The position numbers and the translations under genes are program-made. The notes under the pieces were generated by a model. That model was not told where the DNA came from, made no database searches, and saw only the letters and a list, made by a program, of their open reading frames with translations. Positions 1-3,900 of a DNA stretch of 5,452 bases are shown piece by piece (positions within the stretch are counted from its first letter, which is position 1; each line of letters begins with the position of its first letter). The DNA is taken from the NCBI GenBank assembly GCA_045114665.1, contig JBGUKW010000315.1, forward strand, positions 1 to 5,452, written 5' to 3'. This stretch comes from CADAWZ01 sp045114665. GTDB lineage: Bacteria; Vulcanimicrobiota; CADAWZ01.

Positions 1-93
1 ATATCTGAGTTAAGAACTGTATGGCAGATAAGTAATCCGATTTCTAAAGAATTGGAAGCACGCCACTTTAGTGGTGTGAGTGTTCACGATTAA
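1..93 (+). CDS. C-terminal 30 codons of an unidentified protein (5' end outside window)
   Basis: The first forward frame is open from base 1 and ends at TAA 91-93. The visible tail begins ISELRTVWQISNP and ends GVSVHD. It is a mixed polar/hydrophobic tail with no membrane segment and no motif I recognise. That this is a real gene end is supported by the intrinsic terminator starting 15 bases after the stop, and by the same strand as the two following genes. In Tn1549-like elements a VirB4-type ATPase often precedes the NlpC/P60 gene, but these 30 residues do not show that and I do not assign it. An alternative is a chance open frame: thirty codons without a stop is weak evidence alone, and the terminator is what raises confidence. 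Confidence 0.6.
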   Translation: MSELRTVWQISNPISKELEARHFSGVSVHD

Positions 94-108
94 ATTTCTT
101 GTGTGGAC

Positions 109-148
109 AAAAAAGTTGTGCCTAAATGATAGTGCTCAACTTTTTTTT
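109..148 (+). terminator. Rho-independent terminator after the first gene
   Basis: Six A residues plus GTTG (109-118) pair perfectly with CAAC plus six T (137-146), giving a 10-bp stem. It can be extended by G120-C135 and C121-G134 across a T-T mismatch. The downstream arm continues into a run of eight T (141-148). The A-tract/stem/T-tract layout is that of an intrinsic terminator, here placed just after the stop at 93. The core has few G-C pairs, so termination may be partial. The stem is close to symmetric, but the minus strand carries no gene here that would need it. Confidence 0.75.
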
Positions 149-227
149 GTTTGTGCAAAAGTTTTTCAAAAAACTCATATTAAAAGTAGAAGCGCATACT
201 AGAAAAAAAGAAAGGCATGGTGTTTTT

Positions 228-797
228 ATGAATGAAGAATTAATCTTTAACCTGATAAATGACTGCAACGGGGTTGATGGGGAAGGAGAATCAAAATCTA
301 TTGTTTCTCTAAGCATTGAACGGTGGGACGTTCAAAATGAAAAAATTACTCCACTTAATAACTACACTTCAATGAAGGCTAGTGTTGAAATGTTTTCTGT
401 AAAAGAAAAATATATGATGGTCGATTTGCATTTTTTGAATTCTAAAATAACAGATTTAAGAATGCTTTGGAAACTAGCTGAAAAACGGATTGATGATATA
501 CCGGAAAATGGGAAAATCATTACAGTAAAACGGCTGACTATCACTCCGAAGAACTTTAAAGGCTACTACATGGACTTGGTCGTTCCTATTTTTTGGACTT
601 TACAACCAATGGAAATAAATGGAGAAATAAATACAATCCGTTTTTTATTTGACCTTGAAGATGTTAATTTTTATTATTCTGATGAAATCGATGTTGATAA
701 GATTAAATTACAGATTGATATGGATGTTGCCCAAAAAGAAAATGAAACTGAGGATACATTGCAGAATGATAACGATACCATAAAAATTTTTAAATAG
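228..797 (+). CDS. Hypothetical soluble protein, 189 aa, encoded just upstream of the giant membrane protein
   Basis: I do not recognise this family. The protein starts MNEELIFNLINDC and has no signal peptide or membrane segment, so it should be cytosolic. Alternating hydrophobic/polar stretches, for example KIITVKRLTITP, YYMDLVVPIFW and TIRFLFDLEDVNFYY, suggest a beta-rich fold over roughly residues 20-165. Residues 168-189 form a polar, acidic, probably disordered tail. The frame is open back to an ATG at 126, but that ATG sits in the loop of the terminator hairpin and would add a hydrophobic leader encoded by the T-tract. I prefer ATG 228, preceded by a purine-rich AAAGG at 211-215, although its 12-base spacing is long. 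The stop lies 20 bases before the next start with no terminator between, so the two genes are probably co-transcribed. A role as cytosolic partner of the next protein is inference from position only. Confidence 0.8.
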   Translation: MNEELIFNLINDCNGVDGEGESKSIVSLSIERWDVQNEKITPLNNYTSMKASVEMFSVKEKYMMVDLHFLNSKITDLRMLWKLAEKRIDDIPENGKIITVKRLTITPKNFKGYYMDLVVPIFWTLQPMEINGEINTIRFLFDLEDVNFYYSDEIDVDKIKLQIDMDVAQKENETEDTLQNDNDTIKIFK

Positions 798-798
798 C

Positions 799-808
799 AG
801 GAAGGGGG
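799..808 (+). promoter_or_regulatory. Strong Shine-Dalgarno that fixes the GTG start of the giant gene
   Basis: AGGAAGGGGG lies 2-11 bases after the stop codon of the preceding gene and 9 bases before GTG 818. No in-frame ATG occurs until codon 65 (base 1010), and codons 1-60 encode a compact, non-repetitive domain, so the GTG is the natural start. The short gap and strong site point to translation from a shared mRNA. Confidence 0.8.
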
Positions 809-817
809 CGTTTTGCC

Positions 818-997
818 GTGCTATACACATTTAATGAATTAAAAACAGAATTACAATGTGACAGCAAAGACTTGCAAAAAATTTTAACACCAAAATATCA
901 TCTGTTTGCCCCTATCTCACAAACGATAGGCGGTGAACCTTTATATTCTGAGGACACTCTTGAGTTTTTAAAAAAAGATTTTTCTAAATACTTAGCC
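818..997 (+). other. N-terminal domain of the giant protein, possibly helix-turn-helix-like
   Basis: Residues 1-60 start MLYTFNELKTELQCDSKDLQ and include GGEPLYSEDTLEFLKKDF. The pattern is two short helices (FNELKTEL and SKDLQKIL), a turn, a Gly-containing segment and a helix starting SEDTLEFLKK. This resembles small winged-helix/MerR-like N-terminal domains, in which a 'TxxELxxxLxxxxxxLxK' helical pair is followed by YSxxTLxxL. It is compositionally unlike the charged region that follows. Binding to DNA or to a partner protein is a guess; only the pattern is seen. Confidence 0.35.
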
Positions 998-3900
998 AAA
1001 TGTGTTGAAATGGAAAATGAATTGAGAGCAGCCGTAAAAGAACGTAAGGAAATGAATAAAGAAAAACTAGAAGAATCCTATGAAAGAGGACTTGAGGACG
1101 ATTTTAGCCAGGAAAGTTCTGAAAATGATGTTCCCGAAGAAGAAAATTTGGAAAATTTTGAAGATTTAAAAGAAAATGTAGACGAGCCTGGTGAAAACGA
1201 TTTTTTAGATGAAGTTCCTTTTAATGAAAAAAAAGAAAAGAAACATAGTAAGAAGAAAAAAAAGAAAAACAACATTCATAAAGGAGAGTACAATTCTCAT
1301 AAAGAAGAGTATAATTCTCCTCAATACAAGAAAGATGATTTAGAAAAATATCAAGATGATTTTTCACAAAGTCAAAGACAATATTCGGAACGATATGAAA
1401 GGAAAAGAGAGACTGCATATCAAGAAGAAAGAAAAATACAGGAAGCAAAAGAACATTATTTATCTCATGAGCAATCAGAGACACGATATAGTAATCAGCA
1501 AAAGAAAAATGAAAGCTATTTTCATCCAGAAGCAGAACAAAAAACAATCCCTGTTTATTTTAATGATGAAAAAAAACAGGAAGAACACCAAAATCCAGAT
1601 GAAAAAGAACAGTCCGATTACTCTTTTAAAACAAAACAAAAACCGGATTACCAAGAACAATCAGAATATAAAACCTACCAAAAACAGCCTGACTCACAAT
1701 ATTCTTCTTTTGATGGGGTGGAAAATAAAAGCAAAAATACCGGATTTTACACAAATGCAGAAAAAGAATATTTGAATACAAAAAAAACATACAGACCGTC
1801 TATTCCTACAGAAGACAATGAAAAATCGTCTTATGGCTCAAATCCTATATACAATGTGTCTGTTGACGAATATGGTAATGAAATCCAAAAAGTCAAAAAA
1901 GAAGATATTATTACAATCGGTGGAAATACCAGTGTGCGGGTAGATAGTGCTGATTCTTTACATCAAGAATATCATGAAAATAAGCCAAAAAATCCGGTCA
2001 GTGATTGGAAAATAGCAAACCCTTCCGGTTCCATCCTTACCGGAAGCATTACACGGCAAGATTCCCTCGGTAAAACAGGAACTGTAAAAATTGGGGATGG
2101 AAACAGCATCCTTGCTTACATGAATGGCTCTTCTTCCAATCTCAACAAGAAACAACAAGATAGTCACCCGGTTGTTAAAAAACCTCTTGTCCAAAAATTA
2201 TATCAGACGGGAAGTTTTGTTTCATTAGCAGGATTAACAACTGAGCAGGAACTTTACGCAGAAGAAAAACAAAAAAAAGCTGCATATTATATCAAACCAA
2301 GTTCTGATACTTCTCACCCCTATGATGTAAAAAGAGTATTAGTGTCTTCAACAATACACGATAAAAGTTTTATTGTTCCATCTAAGGACAAGAGAACAAT
2401 CCCTCCCCTTCATAAGATAACTTATCGTGACCCTGCAAAAATAGGTTCCCTTAAAGTTATGGATACAAAAATAAGTGGTTCCGTAACAAGACCAAGTTTT
2501 CGAGGTAATCTCACGGAGATAAAAAGCCAACAAAGAATTATTTTAAAACGATATTCTGAGAAGATGAATAAAAAATTAAGTTTTTCTTTATCTCAGACTA
2601 TGCAACAATTCTGTGTAGACGCATCTGGAATTAATCGATTAGACACGCAACAGGGGTGGCATAAATTAAGAAACTGGAGTCGTTATGGAACCGGAGCTTT
2701 GACCGGAACCGGTTATCTAATGACTGCCGGAGCTCTTTACAATAAACTAAATGGTTTAAATGTTATAGGCGATTTTGAAAATTCATTTCGTGATTTACGT
2801 CTTATCAGCCCGAAATTTAATTTCGGAAAATTTTCCGGAAATAATATTTCACAAATTTATGGATTAACAAATAAGTATTTTATGCAAAAATATAGCATAA
2901 ATCTGGCAAAAATGAGTGACAAAAATATCCTTGCCTTTTTAAACAGTACAAAAGGATTATCTGCATCTGAACGTGAAATGTTAAGTCATTATCGAAAAAT
3001 ATTTGAAGCAAACAAATTTTCTTGTGATGGTGGGCATTCTTTGAAAAACTATTCCCGTTTATTGATGTCATCTGCTTTAGGAATGATGCGCGGAACAGAT
3101 GCTTATGACGGAGGAATGCTTTTATATCGTTCTGCAAATACCGTAAAATCCATCATCCGCATGAACCTGCAACTTAATCATATGGTAGTATCGCCCCTTG
3201 CTAAAAAAGCTGCTGTCCGCGTTGCAAAAAGCATGGAAGAAAATAGCAGATTAGGTGCAAAAATAGTAACACATGTCCGCGAAGTAAAAGTAAAAAAAGA
3301 AAATATCCGAATAAATAAAAGAAATTTGAAGGACGCAAACAAAGCAGCCCGTATAAAAAGAAGAAAAGACCGAAATATCAGAATAAAAAAATATTTAACG
3401 AATAAAACGCGTATAGGGCGTGGCCTTACAACTGTATCGAATTCCATAAAAAAAAGAATGGCTAAAGTTGCATCAACAAAAGCAGGTCTTGTGGTCACAA
3501 AAGGATACAAAGCCTTAGGTAAATCTTTGAATCTTGCAAAAGAGAGTTTTGGTAAATTATTAAGTAAAATAAATGCGTTTGCTCTGTACGCTAAAATAGC
3601 GATTGCTGTCATCATTGCCATCTATGTATTTGGTCAGTTGGCTCTTTATGGTATCGGTGTCTTGGGTGTCGGCTTTTTTGATAGTCTTGGTCCAATCACA
3701 AAAAAGGTGGTAAGTGTTGTTTCCGGTGTCGATTTAAGTACAAAGGAAACAAGTAAAAATCCAACCGAAAAACAGGAGAATGAAGCTATTGTAAAATACA
3801 TAAAAAGATTAAAGAAGAAGAACGATGATTGGTATGACAGTACCAAAGATGAACAAAAAAAATCCCCAAAAACAGTCAATGGAAGTCCTGTCATTGGAGG

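Larger units (their letters stand above)
1841..3271 (+). other. Unrecognised folded region of the giant protein (residues ~342-818), predicted cytosolic
   Basis: Composition changes sharply at NPIYNVSVDEYGNEIQ (from residue 342) to a normal globular mix. A first, strand-rich part (about 342-560) has many Gly/Ser/Thr turns. It carries two related motifs, TGSITR (408-413) and SGSVTR (553-558). A second, helix-rich part (about 561-818) includes FRGNLTEIKSQQRI, WHKLRNWSRYGTGALTGTGY (614-633) and SLKNYSRLLMSSALGMMRGT. The Gly-rich stretch at 624-643 is mildly hydrophobic but too broken for a confident membrane helix. I cannot name a family. Confidence 0.5.

Noticed and set aside
61..87. Small hairpins CGCCAC/GTGGTG and GTGA/TCAC before the first stop codon
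   Set aside because: They are short, lie within the coding end of the first gene, and lack a T-run. The terminator at 109-148 explains the end of that gene better.
151..183. Possible promoter (TTGTGC 151-156 with CATATT 176-181)
   Set aside because: Each element matches its consensus at only 3-4 of 6 positions and the spacer is 19 bases. In such AT-rich sequence this is not distinguishable from chance, although a promoter in 149-227 would make sense.
1078..1660. Minus-strand Phe/Ser-rich open frames opposite the charged region
   Set aside because: Long Phe and Ser runs are exactly the complement of the poly-Lys/Glu coding, so these are shadows.
1356..1775. Forward open frame of 139 codons in another frame
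   Set aside because: It lies entirely within the giant gene, in the AAA/GAA-rich low-complexity region where stops are rare. Its translation is Lys/Asn/Ile-rich without pattern, and no good ribosome site precedes it.
2684..2746. Possible extra transmembrane helix (GTGALTGTGYLMTAGALY)
   Set aside because: It is Gly/Thr-rich, only mildly hydrophobic and about 20 residues with polar neighbours on both sides. A second helix would also put the basic region outside, against the positive-inside rule.
3178..3894. Minus-strand open frames (3178-3621 and 3646-3894) with hydrophobic translations
   Set aside because: Complements of Lys/Glu codons read as Phe/Leu/Ser, which gives false membrane-like proteins. 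Both sit opposite the continuous forward gene and have no convincing start signals.
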